Assembly: GCF_042683685.1 (NCBI RefSeq)
Contig: NZ_JBHUOP010000003.1
Span: 248,001-312,000 of the forward strand
Direction: 5' to 3'
Source: Timonella corticicola
Lineage (GTDB): Bacteria; Actinomycetota; Actinomycetes; Actinomycetales; Cellulomonadaceae
Length of the DNA: 64,000 nucleotides
Made by a program: the position numbers and the translations under genes. Shown here piece by piece: positions 1 to 8,642 of the stretch. The stretch's first letter is position 1; every line of letters begins with the position of its first letter. The notes below the pieces were generated by a model, which was given only the letters and a program-made list of their open reading frames with translations, was not told where the DNA came from and did not search any database.

Positions 1-2
1 AC

Positions 3-1028
3 ATGAGCCATGCCGACGAGTCCCCCACCCGTTGGGATAGGACCGTCGAGGTCATGGAGCGCTATCAGGTGGCGATATATCTCGGGGCAATCGCCCTCGC
101 AGTCGCGGTGACCCTTACGCTTCCCGAAGCCCAAGCGCACGCCGTGGGGAACGCGGTCGAACCGCTGGTCAACCCGGTACTCATGGTGTTGCTCTATGCA
201 ACGTTCCTTGCCGTTCCCGCCGCCCAGGTGACCCGAGCACTGCGCGAGGGGCGGTTTGTGGGTGCGCTACTCGTCGCCAATTTCGTACTCGTACCGGCCC
301 TGGCCTACCTCCTGACGCGACCCATCGCGGCGGACCAGCCGCTCGTATTCGGGGCGCTGTTGGTGTTGCTCGCGCCGTGTGTGGACTATGTCATCGTGTT
401 CACCGGGCTTGCGGGCGGGTCGAAGGAGCGGCTGCTGGCCGCAACCCCGCTACTGACCGTCGCGCAGATTGCCGCGGTCCCGATGTTCTTGCGGTTGATG
501 ACCGGCTCGGATGCGGTGCTTGAGGTGGGGCCATTCGTTGAGGCATTCGTACTGCTCATCGCTGTACCACTCGCGCTGGCGTGGGCAACGCAGTGGGCTG
601 GAACTCGGTGGCGGGTGGCCGCCGTCGTTCAGGTACGGGTGCTCGAGGCGATGGTGCCGCTGATGGCCGTGACACTGTGGGTTGTCGTGGCGTCGCAACT
701 TCCGGCCGTGGCTTCGCAGATCGGTGTGCTCGCGCGGCTCGTTCCGATCTACCTTGCGTTCGCACTCGTCATGATGGTGCTGGGCTGGGCCTCCGCCCAC
801 GTGGCAGGCCTTGACGTACCGGGACAAAAGGCAGTCGCACTGAGCGGAGCCACTCGAAACTCCCTGGTCGTCCTCCCTGCGGCCATTGCCACCGGAAACG
901 AACTCGTCGCCCTTGCCGTGGTCACCCAAACCCTCGTGGAACTGCTCGTACTGACCAGCACCGTGCCACTACTACGCCGTACGACCCAGGTAGCGTCCCC
1001 TCGCCCGGCAGGTAACTCCCAGGAGTGA
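3..1028 (+). CDS. ACR3/bile-acid-symporter family transporter, probable arsenite exporter
   Basis: This 341-residue protein is almost entirely hydrophobic, with about ten membrane segments after a short charged N-terminus. The stretch LLAPCVDYVIVFTGLAGG (Cys126) resembles the conserved Cys-containing membrane segment of ACR3 arsenite exporters, where a Cys in this position is needed for As(III) transport. Length is close to the 350-residue family norm. The bile acid:sodium symporter superfamily also contains importers of organic anions, so the substrate is inferred. No arsR-like gene lies beside it in the window, and the arsenate reductase is about 53 kb away, so it may be part of an operon that continues upstream of base 1. 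Confidence 0.7.
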   Translation: MSHADESPTRWDRTVEVMERYQVAIYLGAIALAVAVTLTLPEAQAHAVGNAVEPLVNPVLMVLLYATFLAVPAAQVTRALREGRFVGALLVANFVLVPALAYLLTRPIAADQPLVFGALLVLLAPCVDYVIVFTGLAGGSKERLLAATPLLTVAQIAAVPMFLRLMTGSDAVLEVGPFVEAFVLLIAVPLALAWATQWAGTRWRVAAVVQVRVLEAMVPLMAVTLWVVVASQLPAVASQIGVLARLVPIYLAFALVMMVLGWASAHVAGLDVPGQKAVALSGATRNSLVVLPAAIATGNELVALAVVTQTLVELLVLTSTVPLLRRTTQVASPRPAGNSQE

Positions 1029-1108
1029 CGCCACAGCACACAGAACCCGCCGAAGATCAGCCCACTGCCTGACGCGCACCTCCACAGCGCCTCGCGATAC
1101 TGAACAGT

Positions 1109-1978
1109 ATGGTTGCAACACCTCCGCCCCCGCCTCCACTAGGTCCGGCGCATACGCCCGGGTCAGGTACATCCGTGTCCGCTCAGTCATCGACGCCACG
1201 AAATGACCAGGCAACGCAGCCTCCACGGCAACCCAGCCACCCAATCAGGATGACGGGACAGGATGGCCTGTACGGTTCGTCAGCAAACCCGCACTCACGC
1301 AATGTGCGACCACTCGGCCCCGTCCACCAGAATCAGTCCCGTCATACAGGCGACGCGGGAGCATCGGGCGTGCGCACCAGCGCGCGACCGCACGGTGGCG
1401 TGCAGGTGTCCCGCACCGCGCAGCCCGTCTTCGATCTGAACCCACCCAAGCGCCTGCCGCCTGTGAAACTGCTGCTGGCCGCGTGTGTACTCGGCCTGGT
1501 AGCGGGAAGTATCGCGCTCGCCTTCGCACTGAATGGAAACAACAACCACGCACGTGAGGGCGAGGTGCAACCCCTCTCCACGATCAGCCCCGTCGCGGTG
1601 GAGACGCCGCACTACGAGAACGGGAAGATTCCCGAAGAGGAACTGCAGGACATCGGCGATGGGTATCAACTCATCAAGCCCGCCGCTCAGGCTTTCGCAA
1701 AAATGACCGCCGCGCTCAACGAGGCCGGGTATGCCTACACCCTGAACTCCGCCTACCGGACCATCGAGGAGCAGGAGGAACTCGTGGAAGACCTGGGACT
1801 CTTGGAGGAAGGCGGGCGCGCTGCGGCGGTCGGTACGTCGGAGCATGGACTCGGTACGGCGGTGGACCTCAAGCTCGACTGGGATGCGGTCGAATGGCTC
1901 CGCGCGCACGCCGCAGCCTACGGGTTCGCGGAGACGATCCCCGAGGAACCGTGGCACTGGAACTACATCGGCGAATAA
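1109..1978 (+). CDS. Membrane-anchored M15 family D,D-carboxypeptidase (VanY-like)
   Basis: 289 residues. A Pro/Ser/His-rich, low-complexity N-terminus of about 118 residues would be cytoplasmic; a single membrane segment lies at about 119-141, followed by an extracellular peptidase domain. The M15B signature is present: NSAYRT, SEHGLGTAVDL (Zn ligands His and Asp) and the closing EPWHWNY with the third Zn ligand. This family trims the terminal D-Ala from peptidoglycan stem peptides. The long disordered N-terminus is unusual for VanY-type enzymes. The ATG at 1109 is the first possible start; an internal ATG at 1256 would give a shorter N-terminal tail. It lies 80 bases after the transporter and may be independently transcribed. 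Confidence 0.8.
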   Translation: MVATPPPPPPLGPAHTPGSGTSVSAQSSTPRNDQATQPPRQPSHPIRMTGQDGLYGSSANPHSRNVRPLGPVHQNQSRHTGDAGASGVRTSARPHGGVQVSRTAQPVFDLNPPKRLPPVKLLLAACVLGLVAGSIALAFALNGNNNHAREGEVQPLSTISPVAVETPHYENGKIPEEELQDIGDGYQLIKPAAQAFAKMTAALNEAGYAYTLNSAYRTIEEQEELVEDLGLLEEGGRAAAVGTSEHGLGTAVDLKLDWDAVEWLRAHAAAYGFAETIPEEPWHWNYIGE

Positions 1979-2327
1979 CCCCTCACCGCTCGGCACGATT
2001 GGGACATGCACGGATTATGCATTCATCACGCCTTGCGCGTGTAGATCCTGAACCGCCGTTGGGTGACACCGGACGGCACAGTCGGCAGATTGACTAGTAA
2101 ACGTCCGGCAGATTGACTAGTTAAGTGCCGGCTGGGTACGACCTGCAGACTGAAATGCACAGGTCAGCGCTCGCTAAACAGTGCTCACAGCAAAATCTTG
2201 AACTCCACGCAGAGGATCCCAATTCCTCCCCTATTGCTCTGGTTACTCGACTTAAGGCCTCTCTGACCTATTCCTGTTCTTGAGGCTGAGAGTTTTCCGA
2301 GGGCACGCTCGCGTAGTCAGGTTAGAC
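1979..2327. other. Intergenic region, 349 bases
   Basis: It lies between the convergent peptidase and GH3 genes. Apart from a 23-base-period tandem repeat at 2083-2121 I see no gene, tRNA or clear terminator. Short open frames here have no recognisable protein character. Confidence 0.5.
2083..2121 (+). repeat. Two tandem copies of a 16-base motif
   Basis: CGGCAGATTGACTAGT occurs exactly at 2083-2098 and again at 2106-2121 (period 23), each followed by A/T-AA. The core ATTGACTAG resembles the GGTTGACAAG units before the HTH gene at 52442, but no gene follows here. It could be a relic of a transposon end or an operator left without its gene. Confidence 0.6.
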
Positions 2328-4802
2328 CTATCTACTCGAGCTTCGACCATCAATGGTTGGGGTCAGCGCAAGTACCAGACCAAGCACATTACGGGCGCCT
2401 CTCTGTAGTTCACCACGGGTGAGACCCTCGGCTTGCTGCAGCGAGGTGAGTATGGTGTCATCCGCGTAATCTTGTGGTCCGCTCTCAGTCTTTACGCCAC
2501 CCGGCATAAGTACATCGACCTGTGCTCGCACACGGAATGCGTTGTTAGTCAACGCTGGGAAATCAGGATCAACATCATCTTCCATCCACCAGTCTGTGAT
2601 GACACATCCCTCATAGCCCCATTCCTCACGCAGGAGAGATGTAACTAGATCGTAGTGGTAATGCGCCCAAACGCCGTTGACCTTGTTGTAAGAAGTCATA
2701 ATCGTTTTCGGGTTGGCTTCACGCACACAGATCTCGAAACCCCGCAGGTAGAGCTCACGCAGCGCGCGCTCCGAAACGCGCGCATCATGACGAGTACGGT
2801 TAGTCTCCTGATTGTTGACTGCAAAGTGCTTAGGACACGCTGAAACTCCCGCCGATTGCACGCCGCGCACTACAGCAGCCCCCGTACGCCCCGTGACCAG
2901 AGGGTCTTCAGAAAAATACTCAAAATTCCGACCACACAGTGGGTCACGGTGCAGATTCATACCAGGGCTGAGCAACACATCTGAACCCTTGTGCACCATC
3001 TCTTGGCCGTGCAACGCGGCGAGTTCCTCTACTAGTGATGTGTTCCAACTGGAGGCTAGTGCGGTGCCTGACGGCAGCAAGGAAGCATACGCGCCGATGC
3101 GGATACCGCTTGGACCATCGGTCGTTGTGACCGGACGCACGCCCTTAGCGCGCAGCGACTCGGTGACACCACCAAGAACTCCCGCATTTCCAGGCACCCC
3201 TAGCGGGCTGTGCATTGTGATATCACCATGCGCAATTGCAGCCAACTCGACGTCGCTAAGTTGTGCGATAAACGAGTCCAGCGTCGCACGGCCTGCTGCG
3301 ACATCATCAAGCACGATACCTTGGTCGCCCGTGGGGCTAACCTCTTCAGGGAGTCCAGCTCGCACACGCTCAGCGCGTGCCACAGATGCGGTTGGCGCAG
3401 GTTCCCACGCTACGACTGCGCGGCCTTCCGCGTCGCGCGCAAGCACCATTCGGTCGAACGGTGTTTCGGCCTTAACAGCAGCAGTCTCACGCAACTTCTG
3501 CACAATACGCAATTCGGATACCTCGAACGCGGTGATCTCGACAGCGGAACGAACATCAGTACCAAGGAATACAGGGTATGTGCCCGGTTCCAGCACGTAG
3601 GCGCTGCGATGACCGGTAACTCCGCTGTCGTCAAATGACGCGAAGTCGGTCAGGGCAAAACTCATTTCCACGCGAGCCTTCTCACCGGGGGCAAGTTCGG
3701 GTGTTTTCGCGTAGGCGGCCAAACGTCGCGCAGGCTGGGAAAGCGCCCCGTCAGGAGCACCTACGTAGATCTGTACAACCTCTTTTCCAGAGTGTTGCGT
3801 GCCTGTGTTAGATACATTGACGACGGCAATGAGGGTATCGGAATCTATAACCGTCTTCTCGATTTCCAACGCGAAAGTCGTGTACCCCAGCCCGAAGCCG
3901 AAGCCGAACTGGACACGCTCGGGTGCGAAGGTTTCGAAGTAGCGGTAGCCGACGAAAACGTCCTCTGCGTAATGGCTGACATCCGGATCTCCGAAGTTCG
4001 CGCTGCTGGGATAGTCCTCGTAACTAAACGCGATTGTGTCAGTCAGTTTTCCACTTGGCATCAACTCGCCGGCGAGCACGCCAGCGACGGCGCGCGCGCC
4101 TTCCATGCCGCCCTGCCAGGCGTAGAGCACGGCGCTAATGCGCTCGCCATAGTCGGAAAGCCAACTGAGATCCATGACGTTGCCGGCATCGATTACGACC
4201 ACAGTACGCTCGAAAGAAGTGGTGACCTGATCAAGTAGGTGACGCTCGTCGTCAGTAAGCAGGAAGCTACCGGGCTCGCGCAGGCTTTCACGTGCCTCAC
4301 CAGCAGCTCGCCCAATCACTATTAATGCAATATCGGTGCGCAGAGCTGCTGCCTTGACTACACCATCCTCCAACGGCATCTCGGGAAAGTGGTGCGGCCA
4401 TGTGCCCCAGGTGCCGGAATGGCTGGGTCGGTTCTGCGCACACCACTCTTGATATACACCAGCAAGTTCACCGTCCACAGCAATCCCCGCATCGCGAAGA
4501 CCAGCGATGAGATTCCATACATAGGGAACCTTCACGTCGCCACCTGACCCATAGCCGACTGTGAACCAGTCGTACTGTACGCGACCAAAAACTGCAACGG
4601 ACTGAAGACCAAGTGGCAGCGTCTCACGTTCGTTACGTAGTAAAACGATCCCTTCCGCTGCGGCCTGACGAGCGAGCGAAGCAAGCTCCGGATCCAACGT
4701 CGGGTCAGTATCTTGCAAAATCACGGAGATCTGAGCGACAGATTCCACCGGAGAAAGCGAGTGGGAACGATCGCCGGACTCTAAGTCGGGGGTAAGAGGC
4801 AT
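2328..4802 (-). CDS. GH3 glycoside hydrolase with reversed domain order (beta-glucosidase type)
   Basis: 824 residues from the ATG at 4802, which is preceded by an AGGAAA ribosome site; an upstream in-frame ATG at 4865 would run through the operator and is rejected. The usual C-terminal half comes first: alpha/beta sandwich from about residue 30 (GIVLLRNERETLPL), GFGFGLGYTTF, then a fibronectin-III-like segment. The TIM barrel follows in the second half: TTDGPSGIRIG, GRNFEYFSEDP, KHFAVNNQETNR and VITDWW with the predicted nucleophile near Asp737. This permuted order is known from some rumen GH3 enzymes. No signal peptide is visible, so it is probably cytoplasmic and acts on imported oligosaccharides. 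A CebR-type operator sits upstream. Exact sugar specificity cannot be told. Confidence 0.9.
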   Translation of the reverse strand: MPLTPDLESGDRSHSLSPVESVAQISVILQDTDPTLDPELASLARQAAAEGIVLLRNERETLPLGLQSVAVFGRVQYDWFTVGYGSGGDVKVPYVWNLIAGLRDAGIAVDGELAGVYQEWCAQNRPSHSGTWGTWPHHFPEMPLEDGVVKAAALRTDIALIVIGRAAGEARESLREPGSFLLTDDERHLLDQVTTSFERTVVVIDAGNVMDLSWLSDYGERISAVLYAWQGGMEGARAVAGVLAGELMPSGKLTDTIAFSYEDYPSSANFGDPDVSHYAEDVFVGYRYFETFAPERVQFGFGFGLGYTTFALEIEKTVIDSDTLIAVVNVSNTGTQHSGKEVVQIYVGAPDGALSQPARRLAAYAKTPELAPGEKARVEMSFALTDFASFDDSGVTGHRSAYVLEPGTYPVFLGTDVRSAVEITAFEVSELRIVQKLRETAAVKAETPFDRMVLARDAEGRAVVAWEPAPTASVARAERVRAGLPEEVSPTGDQGIVLDDVAAGRATLDSFIAQLSDVELAAIAHGDITMHSPLGVPGNAGVLGGVTESLRAKGVRPVTTTDGPSGIRIGAYASLLPSGTALASSWNTSLVEELAALHGQEMVHKGSDVLLSPGMNLHRDPLCGRNFEYFSEDPLVTGRTGAAVVRGVQSAGVSACPKHFAVNNQETNRTRHDARVSERALRELYLRGFEICVREANPKTIMTSYNKVNGVWAHYHYDLVTSLLREEWGYEGCVITDWWMEDDVDPDFPALTNNAFRVRAQVDVLMPGGVKTESGPQDYADDTILTSLQQAEGLTRGELQRGARNVLGLVLALTPTIDGRSSSR

Positions 4803-4830
4803 GAGATTTCCTGAAATGTAGGTTCTATCG

Positions 4831-4844
4831 TGAGAGCGCTCCCA
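4831..4844. promoter_or_regulatory. CebR/LacI-type operator
   Basis: TGAGAGCGCTCCCA differs at one base from the perfect palindrome TGGGAGCGCTCCCA, the known box of the actinobacterial cello-oligosaccharide repressor CebR. It lies about 30 bases upstream of the GH3 start at 4802, where it would block transcription. No LacI gene adjoins, so the repressor would act in trans. Confidence 0.7.
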
Positions 4845-5094
4845 TGCTACCTCAACGGACCGCACTCATGGCTGCACCGCTCATAGTTGCTAGAGATGAT
4901 ATTGCCACTAGACCACGGCTTCGGCAGTGATTGCGACGTGCCTCAACTCTACGGCCGTGCGCCCTGCCCTGCCAGACGATCACTCAACCGGACAGTGCGT
5001 AGAAAACTGCCGAATCGTCGCCAATCATGTGTGGGTATGACGCTTTCATGCAGGCAGGCTCCTATGCGCTGCAGGCCATTGATAGCATTGCGCA

Positions 5095-6249
5095 ATGGAT
5101 CTGTTGATTGTCGGTTCTGGTTTCTTTGGGCTAACCGTCGCGGAACGCGCGGCACGGGTTCTCGGCAAGAAGGTGACCGTCATTGAACGACGCAGCCACC
5201 TGGGTGGAAACGCCTATTCCGAAACCGACCCCGAGACGGGAATCGAGGTCCACAGGTACGGCGCACACCTCTTCCACACCTCGAACAAGAAGGTGTGGGA
5301 CTACGTCAACCAGTTCACGCAGTTCACCGACTACCAGCACCGCGTGTACTCAACGTACAGGGGTGAGGTGTATCCGCTGCCGATCAACCTCGGAACGATC
5401 AACCAGTTCTTCCGCAGCGCGCTCGGCCCTGACGCAGCGCGGGAAATGATCGCCGAACAGGCAGCCGAGATCGCCTCGGATCAGGTCACGAACCTCGAGG
5501 AACGCGCGATCTCGCTGATCGGTCGCCCACTGTATGAGGCGTTCATCCGCGATTACACGGCCAAGCAGTGGCAGACTCCCGTCACGGACCTGCCACCGGA
5601 GATCATCAGTCGTCTCCCCGTGCGGTACACGTACAACAACCGATACTTCAACGACACCTACGAGGGTCTGCCCGTTGATGGCTACACGGCCTGGCTTGAA
5701 CGAATGGTGGACCATCCGCTGATCGAGGTGAGGCTCGATACCGACTATTTCGATGCGGACCAACCGCTGAGCAAGGAGCGGGTTCGCGGACAGGTGCCGG
5801 TTGTCTACACGGGACCGCTTGATCGCTACTTCGACTTCTGTCATGGCCGCTTAGGATGGCGGACCCTCGATTTCGAGCGGGAGGTGCTTCCCACCGGCGA
5901 CTTCCAAGGCACATCGGTCATGAACTACGCCGATGCCCAAACTCCCTACACCCGCATCCACGAGTTCAGGCACTTCCATCCGGAACGCACCGACTATCCG
6001 GGGGACAAGACCGTGATCATGCGGGAGTACTCCCGATTCGCAGACCTTGACGATGAACCCTACTACCCCGTCAACACCACCGCGGATCGGGAGAAGCTCG
6101 AGCAATACCGGGCGCTGGCCACACGCGAGGCAACGCAGGGGGTCGTGTTCGGTGGGCGGCTCGGAACCTACCAGTATCTCGACATGCACATGGCCATCGG
6201 AGCAGCGCTCTCAACCTTCGAGAACAAGGTGACGCCACTGTTCACCTGA
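5095..6249 (+). CDS. glf: UDP-galactopyranose mutase
   Basis: 384 residues, the normal size for Glf. The N-terminus has the FAD-binding Rossmann motif VGSGFFGLTVAERA, then ERRSHLGGNAYSE and HRYGAHLFHTSNKKVWDYV, all typical of the flavin and substrate sites; PLPINLGTINQFF and the C-terminal GRLGTYQYLDMHMAIGAAL also match the family. It interconverts UDP-galactopyranose and UDP-galactofuranose in the cytoplasm for galactofuranose-containing cell-surface glycans. No ribosome site is obvious before the ATG. No galactofuranosyltransferase lies beside it; the nearest glycosyltransferase is the GT2 gene at 29.8 kb. Confidence 0.95.
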   Translation: MDLLIVGSGFFGLTVAERAARVLGKKVTVIERRSHLGGNAYSETDPETGIEVHRYGAHLFHTSNKKVWDYVNQFTQFTDYQHRVYSTYRGEVYPLPINLGTINQFFRSALGPDAAREMIAEQAAEIASDQVTNLEERAISLIGRPLYEAFIRDYTAKQWQTPVTDLPPEIISRLPVRYTYNNRYFNDTYEGLPVDGYTAWLERMVDHPLIEVRLDTDYFDADQPLSKERVRGQVPVVYTGPLDRYFDFCHGRLGWRTLDFEREVLPTGDFQGTSVMNYADAQTPYTRIHEFRHFHPERTDYPGDKTVIMREYSRFADLDDEPYYPVNTTADREKLEQYRALATREATQGVVFGGRLGTYQYLDMHMAIGAALSTFENKVTPLFT

Positions 6250-6264
6250 ATCATTTGCGGCGGC

Positions 6265-6714
6265 CTACTGCCCCTGCTGACCGTGCTTGATCTGGTTCTC
6301 GATGCACTTCAAGCGCAGCAGGACCTCCTCGTTGTGGCGACGCTGAACCTCAAGCGTGGTGAGAAGTTCAAGGTAGATCTCGGAGTCGAGGGTGGCGCGG
6401 CGACGGCGGGCCCACAATCCCTGAGTCAGGTTGACCATCACTCCGGCCGAGAACAGGACCCCGAGTATCCAAAACAGCCACTGCCAGTTGGATTCGATGT
6501 CCACCCCAGCAAGCGTGAAGAATATCGTTGGAAACAGCCAAGCCACGGCCCACGCAAAGTAACGGTTTCCATCCTCCGTGACCGTGCGGTCGTGCTTGTT
6601 CGTTTCCTCCTCGTCCGTTGTCAAGGCACTAAGAGTATCGGCCGCCCACGCGTTGAGGCGCGCACTTGCCTGGTGCGTACTATTCATTTTGGGGGTGCGG
6701 GGGCTCTGGGGCAT
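6265..6714 (-). CDS. Small membrane protein, two TM segments plus coiled coil; unknown
   Basis: 149 residues from the ATG at 6714 (an ATG at 6687 is an alternative start). Two membrane segments lie at about 52-71 and 77-96, followed by a basic stretch and a C-terminal helical/coiled-coil region containing NEEVLLRLKCIENQI. I do not recognise a named family. The next gene on the same strand (6854-7198) has the same layout and a related ending (NEEIIERL), so the two look like diverged paralogs. Topology would put both ends in the cytoplasm. It converges with glf, 15 bases from its stop. Confidence 0.7.
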   Translation of the reverse strand: MPQSPRTPKMNSTHQASARLNAWAADTLSALTTDEEETNKHDRTVTEDGNRYFAWAVAWLFPTIFFTLAGVDIESNWQWLFWILGVLFSAGVMVNLTQGLWARRRRATLDSEIYLELLTTLEVQRRHNEEVLLRLKCIENQIKHGQQGQ

Positions 6715-6853
6715 AGGTCTTTTCTAGCAGCATGAGGCCCGGTTGGAAACACGAGCGACGAAAAAATGGGACTATGGCAGTTTGTTTAGACTTTCATGCC
6801 GCTAAGTTGGGCATAAACATATTCACGCCCCGACCTTTATGACAGGCTGTCAT

Positions 6854-7198
6854 TTAATTCGGATCGATGATGCCGAACGCCTCCATCGCTGCGTTCATAT
6901 TGTGCAGGCGCTCGATTATTTCCTCGTTCTGCTGGTTCTGCCTGGCTAACTGGCGAAGGATCGCACGCTGAGTTTCAGCGTCAGCCTTGGCGCGCCTGAT
7001 CCGCACGCTTAACCCCACAGTGATCGCCGCAACCGCTAGCACAAGCAGCACAGCGGACACCCCCGCCGCATCACTGCTCTTTTCGCTCACTGCAATCATG
7101 ATGACCGCCGCGATCAAACTCAAAATGGTGGCAACCACGAAATAGCCGTTTCCACCGAAATCGATCTTCTGTTCCCAGAGTCTTGTTGCCGCTTCCAT
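6854..7198 (-). CDS. Small membrane protein, paralog of the 6265-6714 product; unknown
   Basis: 114 residues, ATG at 7198 preceded by GGGAG at a suitable distance. Membrane segments at about 18-38 and 45-66 are followed by RIRRAKADAETQRAIL and a Gln/Asn/Glu-rich coiled coil with NEEIIERLHNMNAAM. The arrangement, the basic patch after the second membrane segment and the NEE-x2-x-RL motif match the neighbouring gene. No catalytic motif is seen. A role as a small oligomeric membrane scaffold or sensor partner is only a guess. Confidence 0.7.
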   Translation of the reverse strand: MEAATRLWEQKIDFGGNGYFVVATILSLIAAVIMIAVSEKSSDAAGVSAVLLVLAVAAITVGLSVRIRRAKADAETQRAILRQLARQNQQNEEIIERLHNMNAAMEAFGIIDPN

Positions 7199-7541
7199 AG
7201 TTAATTCTCCCGCCGTTTTGGCACTTTGGATAGTGCTTTAAGTCCGTATCGGGAATGTCTGGGAACTGGATCACGGGAGAGTCATCTGGGCCCTCCAGGC
7301 CTGTGCACTCGCGGCAACACCGAACGATGGTCGGCAAATCACCTCAGCGATCGGGCAGCCTACGGATGAGCATGTACCCTCCGATGAGGGCGACTATCAC
7401 CCCGCACAGGGTTCCCACGTAGTGGGTATGGGTGCTCGCCTCTGGCTGACTCTAGGAGATAATGCCCAAGTTCAGCCGCGAGTACATGGTTTACTGGTGC
7501 ATGCGAATCGTGGGCAGTCGCCCAGGAAGATAAGAGGATCA
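7199..7541. other. Intergenic region, 343 bases, with a possible 24-residue ORF
   Basis: On the minus strand at 7344-7418 a GTG-initiated reading frame encodes a 24-residue hydrophobic peptide ending YMLIRRLPDR, which looks like one membrane helix with a basic tail. An upstream stop in frame prevents a longer protein. It may be the remnant of a membrane gene or a real small protein; there is no good ribosome site. Otherwise the region should hold promoters for the divergent flanking genes, but I see no clear operator. Confidence 0.3.
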
Positions 7542-8237
7542 GTGAGAACCAACCTACGGGAAGCAGCGCCCCGCTCAATCTCACGATGGCGGCTCTTCCT
7601 AGGCTTCTACATTGTGCTCACTGCGTGGATTCTTGTGGGTCGGGATTTCGTGCACGAGCCCGTCTTCGCAGCGTTGAAGAACGCCGGCTACGTCGCCACC
7701 ATGCTTCTGGGATTCTGGGCGTTCCAAGATGGATTTGCGAGAAGTTGGCGCGTGACGCGGCAACGCCCACTTCTGGCAGCGGGTTCAACCGTGTTTGGGC
7801 TTGCGCTTATGGGAGCGGCATCGGCGTTGAGCCAGGTTGTCATGTTCTTCTTCACACCCCCAGTAACTAGCGAAAACCAGGTGGCGATAAACGCTGAGGT
7901 GCTCACATCATCGACATCGCTTCTTGAGGGTTTGCTCTTCATCGGCGTTGGAGGTTTCGTGGCGCCAATCGTCGAGGAAATCGTTTTCAGAGAACTCCCG
8001 TTCCGTCGGCCTCGATCTCGGTTACTCACGAGCGTAGCGGTTGTTCTGTCCTGTCTCGCGTTCGGCGCTATCCATCTACGTGGAGCGGGAGAATGGCAGT
8101 TTGGCGTCCTATATGTCGGCTACGCCGCAGCCTTGACCGTCGCCTACTTCGTATCGGCACGCAATCTACTCGTTCCAGTCACGACACACGTGGCGTGGAA
8201 CGCAACGGGGCTGACCTACCTGTTACTCACCGCGTGA
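7542..8237 (+). CDS. CPBP family intramembrane metalloprotease
   Basis: 231 residues from the GTG at 7542, which follows AGAGGA; a longer open frame back to 7422 lacks protein character before this point. About seven to eight membrane segments. The CPBP (Abi/CAAX protease) motifs are present in order: VEEIVFRELPFR with the Glu-Glu pair, FGAIHLRG with the His, and THVAWNATG with the final His. Such proteins cleave within or beside the membrane, or act in bacteriocin immunity; the target is unknown. It converges with the HTH/membrane operon at 8331-9297. Confidence 0.85.
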   Translation: MRTNLREAAPRSISRWRLFLGFYIVLTAWILVGRDFVHEPVFAALKNAGYVATMLLGFWAFQDGFARSWRVTRQRPLLAAGSTVFGLALMGAASALSQVVMFFFTPPVTSENQVAINAEVLTSSTSLLEGLLFIGVGGFVAPIVEEIVFRELPFRRPRSRLLTSVAVVLSCLAFGAIHLRGAGEWQFGVLYVGYAAALTVAYFVSARNLLVPVTTHVAWNATGLTYLLLTA

Positions 8238-8330
8238 ACTGCACCTTCCCACAAGAACGCTCTACAAATACCCTGATCTAATGCAGCCTCTGGCTCCGCT
8301 TCTCGTACTGACATGAGAAAAGCGCAGCGC

Positions 8331-8642
8331 CTATTCGAACGCGTGGCCGCCAGCGATTGCCTGCAATGCTGCGACGTGCGATGCCCACTGTGAGCGCCCG
8401 TTCTCTGTCAGGGCCAGCCAGGTGCGCGGCCGCTTGCCGACATAGCCTTTCCTGATCTCGATGATGCCGAGGCTCTCTAGGTGAGTGGCTTGTCTGCTCA
8501 GCACAGAGTCGCTTACCTGGAGTTGGTCTCGGGTCGTCCCGAACTCAATGCTCTCGACACCGTTTAGCGCTGCCACCAGAGAGAACCGAACCGGGTGGGA
8601 GAGGGCTTCCACGAGTTGGTGCCGAGGGTGTTCGACCGTCAT
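8331..8642 (-). CDS. Winged-helix transcriptional regulator (MarR/ArsR-like, single domain)
   Basis: 103 residues, starting at the ATG at 8642 that overlaps the stop of the preceding membrane gene by 4 bases. It reads HQLVEALSHPVRFSLVAALNG, then a helix-turn-helix containing SDSVLSRQATHLESLGIIEIRKG and a wing with GKRPRTWLALTENG. This is the layout of the small one-domain regulators (HTH_34-like) commonly paired with membrane proteins. As the last gene of a three-gene operon it probably regulates that operon. No ligand domain is present. Confidence 0.85.
   Translation of the reverse strand: MTVEHPRHQLVEALSHPVRFSLVAALNGVESIEFGTTRDQLQVSDSVLSRQATHLESLGIIEIRKGYVGKRPRTWLALTENGRSQWASHVAALQAIAGGHAFE

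Noticed and set aside
450..929. 159-codon minus-strand frame within the ACR3-like gene
   Set aside because: It is a high-GC shadow frame without hydrophobic or domain character; the plus-strand membrane protein explains the region.
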